Positions 45,444 to 56,500 of a stretch of 64,000 nucleotides of DNA are shown here, piece by piece. Every line of letters starts with the position of its first letter. The stretch's first letter is position 1. The translations under genes were made by a program, and so were the position numbers. This stretch comes from CAYPNF01 sp964411985 (GTDB lineage Bacteria > Verrucomicrobiota > Verrucomicrobiia > Limisphaerales > J093): positions 1 to 64,000 of the forward strand of contig CAYPNF010000044.1 of the NCBI GenBank assembly GCA_964411985.1. The letters run 5' to 3'. The notes beneath the pieces were generated by a model, which had not been told where the DNA came from, did no database searches, and saw nothing but the letters and a program-made list of their open reading frames with translations.

Positions 45444-45488
45444 CGAGAATTGGACGAAATACCCAGTTGGGCCTATTCTCAGGTCGTT

Positions 45489-46190
45489 ATGGCAACAGAC
45501 ACGGCTGTCCTGCGGCTCATTCAAGTCCAGAAGCGGTTCGCACCGATAGGCGGAAACCCGGTGAACGTCCTCTCGGGCGTCGACCTCGAATTGCATGCGG
45601 GCGAATCGGTCGCAATCGTCGGCCCTTCCGGCTCCGGAAAAAGCACGCTCCTGAACATTATTGGCACCCTCGAGCAACCCGACGCAGGCCAAGTGGTCCT
45701 GCACGGTCGAGATGTGGCCTCGCTCTCCCCTTCCCAGACCGCAGAGGTGCGCAGCCGTGAGATCGGATTTGTCTTCCAATCGCACCACCTTCTGCCGCAG
45801 TGCACCCTCCTTGAGAACGTACTGCTTCCCACCCTCCCGGTGGCGAGCGAGGTCTTGCGGGATGGGGCTCCGGAACGAGCCAAGCATCTGTTGCGACGGG
45901 TTGGCCTGAGCGAACGTCTCCACCACCGGCCAAGTCAACTCTCGGGCGGAGAATGCCAGCGGGTGGCCCTGGTCCGAGCTTTGATCAATGAGCCACGGTT
46001 GGTTCTTGCGGACGAGCCAACTGGGGCTCTCGATGGAGCATCAGCGCGCAACCTGGCCGACCTTTTGCTGGAACTGAATCAGGAACTGGGCGTCGCCATG
46101 GTGGTAGTCACCCATTCCCTGGAACTGGCTGGACGCCTGCAGCGCGCTTGCGAACTGCGCGCGGGAAAGCTGGAGCCCGTCAAGCTCTAG
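45489..46190 (+). CDS. LolD-type ABC transporter ATPase
   Basis: A 233-residue ATP-binding subunit: Walker A GPSGSGKST, Q-loop region GFVFQSHHLLPQCT, signature LSGGECQRVALVRAL (Cys where Gln is usual), Walker B LVLADEPTGALD, and the H-loop VVTHSLEL. It resembles LolD/MacB ATPases that power mechanotransmission rather than import. The ATG at 45489 begins the domain; a start at 45450 is less likely. It precedes the permease gene by 18 bases, so they form one transporter operon, and follows kup by 45 bases. Confidence 0.92.
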   Translation: MATDTAVLRLIQVQKRFAPIGGNPVNVLSGVDLELHAGESVAIVGPSGSGKSTLLNIIGTLEQPDAGQVVLHGRDVASLSPSQTAEVRSREIGFVFQSHHLLPQCTLLENVLLPTLPVASEVLRDGAPERAKHLLRRVGLSERLHHRPSQLSGGECQRVALVRALINEPRLVLADEPTGALDGASARNLADLLLELNQELGVAMVVVTHSLELAGRLQRACELRAGKLEPVKL

Positions 46191-46208
46191 GAGCGAGGAA
46201 GCACCTCC

Positions 46209-49200
46209 ATGAGTTACTTGAGACTAGCCCTCCGGAGCCTGTTGCACTTCGCACCTGCTCACACCGGCACATTCCTCGGTGCTCTGGTCGCCGCCGCTGT
46301 CCTCGTGGGAGCGCTCGTCGTGGGTGACTCGGTTCGCGCCAGCCTTCGTAGACTTGCCGTGCTGCGCCTCGGACGCACCGACGTCGCGCTCTCCAGCCAG
46401 GACCGGCTCTTCCGCGATCAGCTCGCAGTGGATCTGCAGGCTGGGCTGCTTCGCACTGGTATCGCGCAGATGCCAGGCGCTCAGCCAAAACTGCAGACCG
46501 CTCCAGTGCTTCAGCTGAGCGGTGTGGCGGTGAATTCTGAAGGCACGGCACGGGCCAACCAGGTGCAGGTTCTTGGGGTTGACGCCAGGTTCTGGCGACT
46601 CTCGCCGTTTGCCGAATCGTTGGCCACCCAACATCTTTGCCCTGCTTGCGGCGCATCTTCCAACGCCAGCTGTGCTCACGTTCTCCAGTTCAATTCACTG
46701 CTCACTCAACCCCTCCCCAAGGACACCATCCTGCTCAGCGAGGCGCTGGCGGCCCAGCTGAAAACACAACCAGGAGAGGAACTCGTCCTCCGTCTCCAGA
46801 AACCAACGAACATCTCGCAAGATGCTCCACTCGCGCCGGAGGAATCCACCGTGGCAGCCCTCCGCCTCCGTGTCCATGCCATCGTCCCCGATGTACTGTT
46901 TGGTCGGTTCAGCCTCCAGGCTAACCAGGTTCCCCCGATGAACGCTTTCCTGACGCTGCCGGATCTCCAGCAGAAGGTGGCCACTGCAGGCCGAGCCAAT
47001 CTTCTGCTATTGACGGGCCACGGAGCCCAAGACCCCCCCGCAAGAGCCGTTGCCAATGTCGTTTTCGCTCCGGGCGCCCCCACTCCCACCAACCTCATCG
47101 GTGCTGCCCGGGCGAGTTTGAGGCAGCGCTGGAATCTCGCCGATGCACAATTGGAGTGGAGGACTATACCCCGCACCGGCAACGCCGTGGAGATTCGATC
47201 TCCCCGGGTCTTCCTCGATCCTGCGCTCTCTGAGGTGACCGAGGAAATCACGGACAGCCTGGGCAAGCAGGTTCTCCCCAAGCTCACGGTTCAACCCCTC
47301 CTCACCTATTTTGTCAATGAACTGAGCGTTGGTACAAATGCCACCCCTTACTCCATGGTGACCGCCACCGACGGCCCTCCGCTTGCCCGCAAGCTGGCGG
47401 CGGACGAAATCCTCATCACTCAGTGGTTGGCAGACGATCTCAAGGCCAAAGCCGGTGACGCGCTCACCCTCCGCTACTTCGTCGTAGGCCTCGGAAGAGG
47501 CTTGGAAGAAAGGACGGCGGTTTTTCGAGTGAGCGGGGTACTGGGCATGGAGACTCCAGGGCTGGACGCGTCCCTCATGCCGGATTTTCCGGGCATGACC
47601 GACGCCCAGAACTGCCGTGACTGGGACACCGGATTGCCGATCGCGACCGACCGCATTCGGGATAAAGATGAATTGTATTGGAAACAGTACCGCGGAACGC
47701 CGAAAGCTTTCGTCAGCCTTGAGGCTGGCCAGAAGCTCTGGAACAACCGGTTCGGCAACTTGACTGCCATCCGGTTTCACGGGGTCAACGCGACCACAGC
47801 TGTAAACGTCTTGCAGAAGGAGATCCTAAGCCGTCTGGATCCAGCGCAGGTCGGGCTTGATTTTCAGCCGGTGCGTGAACAAGCGATTGTGGCGGCGACC
47901 TCAGGCCAGGACTTCGGCCAACTTTTCCTCGGTTTCAGTTTCTTCCTGATGGTCTCGGCCCTTTTGTTGTTGGGCTCGCTCTACCAACTTAGCCTGGAAC
48001 ATCGATCCCCGGAAATTGGCCTGCTTCTCGCCCTCGGCTTTACTGTGCGCCAGACTTGCCGGGTGCTTCTCCTGGAAGGAGTGATCCTGGCTCTAGCGGC
48101 TTCCGCCGCGGGCGCGTGGGTGGGAATGCACTATGCAAAACTGATGTTGCATGGTCTCTCCACGATCTGGCGCAGTGCGGTCAGTTCGGCTACCCTCCTT
48201 TTTGAAGCTAACTTCGGTACCCTCCTGACCGGCGTGGGAACCGCCATCCTCCTGACCACCTTGGTCGTCGCCTTCGCCCTTCGGCGCTACACCCGCCATA
48301 GTCCCCGTTCCTTGCTTGCCCGCGACCTTTCCACCACCGCTTCCTCCTTCCGCCCCAAGTCGGTCACCCTGCCGGTGGGGACGGGCCTGGTGCTCCTGGT
48401 CGGGTCTCTCAGTTTCGCAGCGACCGGCGTCCTGGCTCGACAGAACAGCGCAGCCCTGTTTTTCGGGGCAGGTGCGACTCTCCTGGCCAGCGGAATCCTC
48501 TTCTGCCAGGCCTACCTCCGAAAGAGTGTCCGCGGAGAATCCAAGGCAAAACTCTCGGTGACGGAGCTCTCTTTGCGGAGTTTATCGCGCCACCCCTCCC
48601 GAAGTCTGGCGGTCATCACCCTCTTGGCTTGCGGTTGCTTCCTGGTCGCCTCCATCGGCGTCTTCCGGCTGCAGACGGACGCGAGTAGTACCCGTCGGCA
48701 AAGTGGAACTGGCGGCTTCACGTTGTTGGGACAATCCACACGCCCCTTGGTCTTCGACCCCAACTCCACCAAGGGCAGAGAAACCTACAACCTGAACCCT
48801 GAAATCCTGACGAATACCTTTCTGGTGCCTTTCCGCCTCCGCGAAGGCGACGAAGCAAGCTGCCTCAACTTGAATCGAGCGCAGAACCCTCAGCTTCTCG
48901 GAGTGAATCAGGACCTGCTCGCGCAACGGGATGCGTTCCTTTTCGCCAGGCAAGGTGATACACCTGCCGGGGAAAGCCCCTGGTCTTTGCTGGGCAAACA
49001 CGAAAATGACGGAACCATACCCGCGATTGCGGATGAAGCCTCGATCGTGTACGCCCTCGGCAAGAAGATCGGCGATACCTTGGTCTACCGCGGGGACAAC
49101 GGACAGGACGTCGTGCTAAAACTGGTAGCCTCCCTCAGCGGGTCCATTCTCCAAGGTAGCGTGGTCATCTCAGAACAGGCGTTCGCCACGAACTTTCCCA

Positions 49201-49730
49201 GCCAAGCTGGTTACCGGCTCTTCCTGGTCGAATCCGCCAGTGAGAAAGCTCCTCTCGTTTCGGAATCGCTCACCCGCAGTCTTCAGGACTTTGGACTCGA
49301 ATGTGTCTCCACCGCTCAACGTCTGAATACACTGAACGCGGTGCAGAACACCTACCTGGGCACTTTCCAGATCCTGGGCGGCCTGGGAGTTCTGCTCGGC
49401 AGCGTGGGCCTCGGGGCCATCGTCCTGCGTAACGTGTTGGAGCGTAGAGCTGAAATGGGTCTCTTGCTAGCGCTGGGCTACCGTAGAGCGACGCTGGAGC
49501 GTATGGTGTTGCTGGAGCATGCGGTGCTACTCCTCGCCGGGTTAGGCATCGGAAGCGTCGCCGCCCTATTCGCCGTTGCTCCCAGCCTCCTAGGGCCGGG
49601 TCCCAAGGCCGCGTACGGCACGGTCGCGCTGCTCCTCAGCGCAATCCTGGTGAACGGGTTGATCTGGTGCCTCGTGGCCACTCGTTCGTCCATGCGGGGC
49701 CGCCTTATTGACGCGCTCCGCGATAACTAA
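46209..49730 (+). CDS. Giant FtsX-type ABC permease (type VII)
   Basis: A 1173-residue membrane protein with one N-terminal membrane segment (TFLGALVAAAVLVGALVVGD), then a large periplasmic domain (about 45-560). A first FtsX core with three segments (LGFSFFLMVSALLLLG onward), a second periplasmic domain, and a second FtsX core (ILGGLGVLLGSVGLGAIVL onward) follow. A separate Cys-containing insert HLCPACGASSNASCAH lies near residue 143, which could bind metal or form disulphides. This size and the double core fit a tandem MacB/LolCE-like protein. The cargo is not known; lipoprotein or peptide handling, or cell-division signalling, are options. It pairs with the upstream ATPase. Confidence 0.9.
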   Translation: MSYLRLALRSLLHFAPAHTGTFLGALVAAAVLVGALVVGDSVRASLRRLAVLRLGRTDVALSSQDRLFRDQLAVDLQAGLLRTGIAQMPGAQPKLQTAPVLQLSGVAVNSEGTARANQVQVLGVDARFWRLSPFAESLATQHLCPACGASSNASCAHVLQFNSLLTQPLPKDTILLSEALAAQLKTQPGEELVLRLQKPTNISQDAPLAPEESTVAALRLRVHAIVPDVLFGRFSLQANQVPPMNAFLTLPDLQQKVATAGRANLLLLTGHGAQDPPARAVANVVFAPGAPTPTNLIGAARASLRQRWNLADAQLEWRTIPRTGNAVEIRSPRVFLDPALSEVTEEITDSLGKQVLPKLTVQPLLTYFVNELSVGTNATPYSMVTATDGPPLARKLAADEILITQWLADDLKAKAGDALTLRYFVVGLGRGLEERTAVFRVSGVLGMETPGLDASLMPDFPGMTDAQNCRDWDTGLPIATDRIRDKDELYWKQYRGTPKAFVSLEAGQKLWNNRFGNLTAIRFHGVNATTAVNVLQKEILSRLDPAQVGLDFQPVREQAIVAATSGQDFGQLFLGFSFFLMVSALLLLGSLYQLSLEHRSPEIGLLLALGFTVRQTCRVLLLEGVILALAASAAGAWVGMHYAKLMLHGLSTIWRSAVSSATLLFEANFGTLLTGVGTAILLTTLVVAFALRRYTRHSPRSLLARDLSTTASSFRPKSVTLPVGTGLVLLVGSLSFAATGVLARQNSAALFFGAGATLLASGILFCQAYLRKSVRGESKAKLSVTELSLRSLSRHPSRSLAVITLLACGCFLVASIGVFRLQTDASSTRRQSGTGGFTLLGQSTRPLVFDPNSTKGRETYNLNPEILTNTFLVPFRLREGDEASCLNLNRAQNPQLLGVNQDLLAQRDAFLFARQGDTPAGESPWSLLGKHENDGTIPAIADEASIVYALGKKIGDTLVYRGDNGQDVVLKLVASLSGSILQGSVVISEQAFATNFPSQAGYRLFLVESASEKAPLVSESLTRSLQDFGLECVSTAQRLNTLNAVQNTYLGTFQILGGLGVLLGSVGLGAIVLRNVLERRAEMGLLLALGYRRATLERMVLLEHAVLLLAGLGIGSVAALFAVAPSLLGPGPKAAYGTVALLLSAILVNGLIWCLVATRSSMRGRLIDALRDN

Positions 49731-49794
49731 AGAAGCGAGAGTTCACCACCGCTTGCAGGCGTAAGACCGTCTGCTGAGAAAGAAACATGGTATC

Positions 49795-50481
49795 ATGAAA
49801 TCGAAGAATTCGACACTCAGGTTCGATGGAAGGAAGGCGCTAGGTTTCGGTCACACAGGACTCCTACTCGTTGTGGCTTTTCAGGCACTGGCCCAGAGTC
49901 CCATCGAATATAAGAACGATTTTGAGAAGTCGGAAGTCGGAAAGCCGCCAGCGGGCATGTTGATCCTGGACGGGGCATTCGCAGTCCGGGACCAGGGTAC
50001 CAACAAGGTGCTCGAGCTTCCCGGCGCGCCGCTCGAGACCTACGGAATTCTGTTCGGCTCATCGGTCAAGGAAGGCTGCGAAGTATCCGCGCGTTTCTTC
50101 TCCACTGGCAAAGGCCGGCGATTCCCAACGTTCGCGGTTGGCCTTGGTGGAGCCAGCGGGCATCGGCTTCAAGTTTCCCCAGCCAAGAAACAGGTAGAAT
50201 TGTTCCGCGGCGACACCCTCCAGAAAACGGCGTCCTGGGAGTGGCCCTCCGGCCAATGGACTCAACTCCGTCTTCAGATCGCGCCGACGTCGGGCGGAGG
50301 CTGGACGGTGCGTGGCAAAGCCTGGAAGCAGGAAAGCCCGGAGCCGACGGAATGGTTGATCGAAAACCAGGACAAGGAGGAACCCAAGTCCGGGCGCCCC
50401 ATGGTCTTTGGCAGCCCCTTCGCTGGTACGCCCATCGCTTTCGACGATTTCCTCGTGAGTCCCGTACAGTCTGCGCAATAG
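49795..50481 (+). CDS. Secreted hypothetical protein (concanavalin-like)
   Basis: A 228-residue protein with a hydrophobic signal segment (GLLLVVAFQALAQS) and a beta-rich domain (DFEKSEVGKPPAGM, LILDGAFAVRDQG, GQWTQLRLQIAPTSGGGW). The fold looks like a LamG/DUF1080-type jelly roll, often used for glycan binding. No catalytic residues stand out. It lies 92 bases ahead of the giant protein gene on the same strand. Confidence 0.72.
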   Translation: MKSKNSTLRFDGRKALGFGHTGLLLVVAFQALAQSPIEYKNDFEKSEVGKPPAGMLILDGAFAVRDQGTNKVLELPGAPLETYGILFGSSVKEGCEVSARFFSTGKGRRFPTFAVGLGGASGHRLQVSPAKKQVELFRGDTLQKTASWEWPSGQWTQLRLQIAPTSGGGWTVRGKAWKQESPEPTEWLIENQDKEEPKSGRPMVFGSPFAGTPIAFDDFLVSPVQSAQ

Positions 50482-50505
50482 TCTGGAGGACAAAGTAATG
50501 TGGAT

Positions 50506-50521
50506 GGGTCAATCTTGACCC
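50506..50521. promoter_or_regulatory. 16-bp dyad upstream of the giant gene
   Basis: GGGTCAATCTTGACCC is a perfect inverted repeat of seven-base arms with a two-base centre, 53 bases before the probable start of the giant gene and 25 after the preceding stop. Size and symmetry suit a dimeric regulator site, or a short hairpin. Confidence 0.45.
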
Positions 50522-50573
50522 GTTCACAAGAAGCTGCTTGCTCGCCTTCAAGGAAGAGAGTAGGTAAGGAAGG

Positions 50574-53500
50574 TTGTTTCTAATTAAGATTAACGTGAAT
50601 ACTTATCTTCCTCTACTCTTGGGATTGTGCCTTGTGTTCGCACCCAACGTTGGCATGGGCGCCACTCTCACTTGGGATGGGGAGGGAGGGGACAGCCTCT
50701 GGGAGACAGCCGCCAACTGGGCGGGGGACGAACTCCCCACCTCGGAAGACGATGTGGTGATCAGTCTGACGGCCGGGGCCAGAGTTGAGCACGGTTCCGG
50801 CTTCTCACGCATCCGCAGCCTGCGCTGTACGGGACACTTTCTGCTCAGCGACGGCACCCTCGAACTGACAGACGGAGTTTCCACAGTAAACGGCACCCTG
50901 ACCCTTGCCGGTGGCACATTGGAGGTGTCGGGGTCTGCCTCAAGCTTCACGGCCGGAGGCACCTTGACTCACCAAGGCACAGCGGTCTATGCCAAGGACG
51001 GTGCAAGCATCCGGCTGCCCGGCCTGAGCCGACTTTCTCAAAGTGTCAACGGATCCATTAACCTGGAAGCATCCGACCCAGGAAGCCTCCTCGATCTGCC
51101 AGACGTCACCTCGGCAGCCGTGCCAGACTACTATCGACTCGACCTGGTGGCAACCTATGGAGGCAAGATCAGTCTGCCTAAGCTTGCGCAAGTCGACGGT
51201 GCTCTCGACGCCTATGCCGAGGCCGATGACGCACTCGTCGATCTGCGAGGTCTTACCGGCAGCTTGAGGAAGACTCGCCTTGGCTCCGCAAGTATCGAAG
51301 CGCGCTCCGGCGGGACAATCCAGATTCCCAACGTCACGTCCCTGGACAGCGTAGACCTGGTCCTGCGGGGGACTGGCCAAGTGCCCACCACCCAAATCAC
51401 CACGTTCACCGGCGCCAATCTGACCCTGGACGGGCTCACCAACCACTTTCCTGCCTTAACCAACATTGACCGGGCTGGTATCTACCTGAGTGGTGGAGCC
51501 AAGGCCACGATCGTGGGCCTGGCTCAGATCGTCGCTGGGCCAAGTCATAACTTCTACATTGAGGTTCGTTCCCCCGACAGTGCCCTGAGTCTACCGAACC
51601 TTGCGAAGGTGGTGGTGGAACCTTATTACCGATTCAACCTCGAAGTCTATGAGGGAGGACGCATCTCGCTGCCCAAACTGCAGACCCTGGACGGAGCCAT
51701 CAATGCCTATGCCGAAGACGCCGGTAGTGTCGTTGAACTACCCGGTCTGTCGGGACGTCTCGTGAATGCCAAAGCAGGCGGGGCTTACATCGAGAGCCGC
51801 GAAGGGGGGGCAATTCTCATTCCGAACGTGACGGCGCTGGAACGTATCAATCTGACCCTCCGAGGAACGGGTACTGTGCCCTTGTCTCAAGTGACTGCCT
51901 TCAACAAAGCGGACCTTCATTTCGATGGGAATACCAACAGCCTGCCAGGCCTGACGAATGTCGACTCCAGCAATATCACGGCGGAGCGCGGGGCAAAGGT
52001 CACCCTTGGCGGCGTGACCCGGATGATCCAACCCGAGTCGGCATCCATGGAGCTTGTGGCGCGGGACGTCGGAAGCAGATTATCCCTCCCCAACTTAACG
52101 CAAACGAGCCTGCCGGACTACTACCATCTGAAGCTGGAGGCCCAGGCCGGGGGAGAGGTCAGCCTGCCCAAGCTTATCGACGTCGGCGGGGCTATTAGCG
52201 CCTATGCAAATGGACCCACCAGCACCATCGATTTGCCGAGTATCAGCGGAGTCTTCTCGAATCCAGATCGCGGGGGTGCCTACATCGAAACCCGAAATGG
52301 CGGGGGGATTCTCATCCCCAACGTGACGGGACTTCAGAATATCAACCTCACTCTGCGAGGTGCAACTCGAACCCCCACCGCCCAGCTAGTCTCCTTCCAC
52401 GACGCCGTGCTGCAGCTGGACAACATGACCGGCAACTTCCCCGCTCTCTCCAGCTTCCAAGCAGCGGACATCACCTTGGAAGGACAAGCAGAGTTGACCC
52501 TGGCGTCCGTAACCGAACTCGTTAACACTAACTCCGCCAGCATCACCATCAAGGCTTCGGAAGCAAGCGTGCTCAACCTTCCCAAGGTCGCCCGAACCTC
52601 CATCCGCGAATACTACCAGCTGGAACTCTTTGCCTACTCCGGTTCTCGCATCTCCCTGCCCGCGCTCTCCACGGTGGAAGGAGCGCTCGATGTCTACGCC
52701 GAGGGCAATGGCAGCCTCGTGGATCTTCCCGGTTTGCGTGGCACGTTAGCAAACGGTCCCCGTGGAGGGGCCTACCTGGAGGCCCGAACCGGAGGTACCG
52801 TCCTGATTCCGAATGTCACCGGCATCCACAACTACAACGTCACGGTGCGGAACACCGGGCGAATGTCCACAACTCAACTCACGAGCCTGACCGCCTCGGA
52901 GGTCCTCGTGGATGGCACCCAACTCACCTTTGCAGCTCTATCTGATACCACTGGAACGACCTTCAAGTATGAGAACGGCGGCACAGCTGTCTTTCAGCCA
53001 CCAACGGATCTCACCATCACCGATTTGCGCGCGCCCACAACCGTCGTTGCGAACGAACCTGTCGAGGTGAGTTGGCAGATCACGAATCAGGGGACTTCAG
53101 TCACGAATGCGGCATGGTCAGACGCGCTCTTCCTTTCCACAGATGCCAAAATCGGTGACGATCTACTCCTCGGTCTGGTGGCGGCCTCGGGGGATCTCCC
53201 TTCGGGTGGTTCACTCCGTCTGACGAACCGTTTGATCTTTTCTCCCTCCATGGCAGGCACCCGGTGGCTTGTTGCCGCCGCCAACCAAAGTCATACGGTT
53301 TTCGAGGGAACTAACTACTTCAACAACACCAATATCACCTCCAGCGCGATCCAGATTCAGGCTCCCGACCTGGTGGTGGACTCTGTGACCGTGCAACCCG
53401 CCAGTGCCCAGGTGGGTACTCCCGTTTCCGTCACTTGGAAAGTCAGAAACGCAGGAACTGCCTCGGCCCGCGGACCCTGGGTGGACCACCTGGACCTTGC

Positions 53501-56500
53501 CACTGGACCAGGCATGAACGGAGAGTCCTTTTCCCTAGGGCACACTAATGCCACCGAGGACCTTGCCCCCGGAGCCTCTTACACGAAGACCGTATCCGTT
53601 AAGCTACCTCTCCTCTCCCCGCTGCCCACCGGCCCGTTTGTTGTGAAGGTGGTTGCCGATGCGACGGACACCGTCGCAGAGTCCAACGACCTGAATGTCA
53701 ACTCCTCCACCGGGTTGACCCTGACCCTGCCGCCTCTTCCGGACCTGGCCATCGCGCAAATAGTATCGCCGAGTGTGCTGCAACCAGGTCAGACAGCGAC
53801 CTTCAGCTGGAGCATCACCAATCGAGGAACGGCGAAGGCCAGCGGCCCCTGGAAGGAGAGCTTGTACCTCGCCACCATCGCTCAAATCGGAATCCGTGTT
53901 CCCATCGCCATTCTCAGCTTCACCAATGAGGTTGCTGCAGGAGCCGCACTGGTCCGGACCCAACAAATCGTTCTCCCCTGGGAGATTACCGCAGGCGCAA
54001 TGCCCCTCACCCTTCTTGTGGATTCCGACCATGTGATCGCTGAACTGGACGAGAGTAACAACGCAGGCAGTGCTTCCCCCAGCCCCAGCGTCCCAGCCGT
54101 GCTGGCCCTGCAGTTATCCACTAGCACCGTTTCGGAGACCGCCGTGGATACGGACTGGGTCGCTCTCGTCACGCGCAATGGAGACCCCACGAGCGCGTTG
54201 ACTGTAAACTTGACCAGCGGCGACCCCGCCAGCCTCACCGTGCCAGCCACGGTCACGTTCAAGTCTGGTGAAAACTCCGCAACTTTCAAACTTGCAGCCA
54301 AACACGATGGGATCCCGACTGCGGACAAATCGATCACCGTTACCGCTGCCGCTACCGGGTATCAGGCAGCAAGCGCATTGGTTACGGTCGAGAATGTAGA
54401 TCATCCCCAACTGACCCTCCAAGTCTCCTCGCCGGCTTTGCTGGAAGGAAGCTCCTTGACCGCCACCCTCTCCCACAACGGGGCGGACAAACCCGCTGTC
54501 AGCGCCAAGCTCACCTCGACTTCCAATGGTCGGCTGACTTTGCCGGATACCGTATCCATCCCCGCCGGGCAGTCTTCCGCCACTTTTGAGGTGCTAGGCA
54601 CGGAGAATACGCTGGTGGAACCTCGCCGCACCTATGTGATCCAGGCATCGGCTCCTGACTTTACCAGCACGTCCATCCCACTAGACGTGCTCGACGATGA
54701 TCTCCTGGTTTTTGGCCTAAGCCTGGCCGCGAGCACTGTCAGTGAAGGGGCGGGAGTGGAAGCCACCACCGCCACCGTGTCCCGGGGAAGTGTCAGTCCG
54801 CGATCGCTGACGGTTGAAGTCCAAAGTTCGAATCCCGGCGTCGCCTCGGTCCCCGCCACCGTAACCATTCCCGGCGGGCAGGCCTCGGTCAGCTTCCCGA
54901 TCGCAGTCCTGAATAATACCCAGGTGGACGGACCCAAGACCACCGTCCTGCGGGCCTTCGCCCTTGCCACCATTTCCGGAGAGCGTTTGGCGGAATCCGA
55001 CCCAGTGACCCTTACGGTAACCGATGACGACGGCCCTTCCCTCTTCGTGACACTGGAGAGGGATGTCGTGGCGGAAGGGCTGGCTGTAGCCACCACTTTG
55101 ACCGTCTCGCGCAACGCGTCCACCAATCAACCGCTCGTCGTTTCCGTGGTATCCAGTCTACCCAGCGAAGCCACGGTTCCTCCTAACCTCACGATCCCGG
55201 CCGGCCAAGCCAGCGCTACCGTGCCAGTTTCCACCAAGGAGGACCAAACGGTGGACGGCAACAAGCGTGTCCAGTTCACCGCCACCGCCACTGGCTTCAC
55301 GCCAGGCGTGGCGTCGCTCGTGGTCACCGATGTCAAGCTCCCTGATTTGATGGTTTCCGAGGTAACGGCTCCGGATTCGGCTGAGACAGAGGGCTTCGTA
55401 AACATCGCCTACCGCGTGAGGAACCAAGGGCTTGCCTCCGCGGGAACTAACTGGGTCACCCGCATCTTTCTCTCCTCGGATCCAGCCGTAGGCAATGATG
55501 TCTTCCTTGCGGAGTATGTCTTCAACGGAAACCTTCCCGTGGGACAAGCCTTTGGCCAATCCCGCCAAGTGCGCCTCCCGCAGGTTGCTGGCGATTACTG
55601 GATCGTAGTCCAGACGGACGCCGATGGCCGTATCGACGAGATTCTGGAGGACAATAATTTCATGGTCTTGGCAAGGCCACTCCGTGTCACTGCGGCGTAT
55701 ATGGCGCAAGTGGAAACCGATCTGACTGCCGCTGTGGCAGGCACACCCGTCCCTCTGCGAGGTGTCGCCACGAGGACCAGTACAGGGGGGCCGGCTCCCT
55801 TTGTGTTGGTCAACATTTCCCTACAATTGCGCGGAATGACGCGTGTGATCTCCGCACTGACCGATGAGGTGGGGCGTTTTGCGGTCACTTTCACCCCCCT
55901 GCCAGGCGAAGCGGGTTTCTACGAGATCGGCGCCGCCCACCCAGGCATGGCTTCCGCTCCCATCCAGGACAGCTTCACCTTGCACGGTCTGAAGGCGGAA
56001 CCAGTGGCTGCGCTGAAGATCGCCGAAGGCGGTACCTCCAACCTGAAAGTCACCATCCAGAATCTGGGGGATCGTCCCCTATCCGGCCTGCAGACCACCG
56101 TCGCAACCAAACCCTCAAACCTCGGCGTGACCGCCACTCTTCCTGGCGGGAGTAACCTTCCTGGAATGGGATCGGCTGAACTCCAGGTATCGATCCAAGG
56201 CATCCAGCCATCAGCTCTCCCAGGTGAAGTGGTTTTGGAGGTAAAGAGCGCTGAGGGAGCACGAGTGGAGATTCCCATTTCCGTGGTCGTTGACTCCATG
56301 CAACCGCGCCTTGTGGTGAACCCAGTTGAACTGGTCGCTGGAATGAAAGTGGGCGGACAAGCCCTCGTCGATTTCACCATCAGCAACCAGGGAGGGGCAC
56401 CAAGCGAGCCAATCACCGTTGCCCTGCCCCAGGTGCCGTGGATGCGCGTTGCCACTCCCAATCCCCTGCCCTCTTTGGCCCCCGGGGAGACGAACCACAT

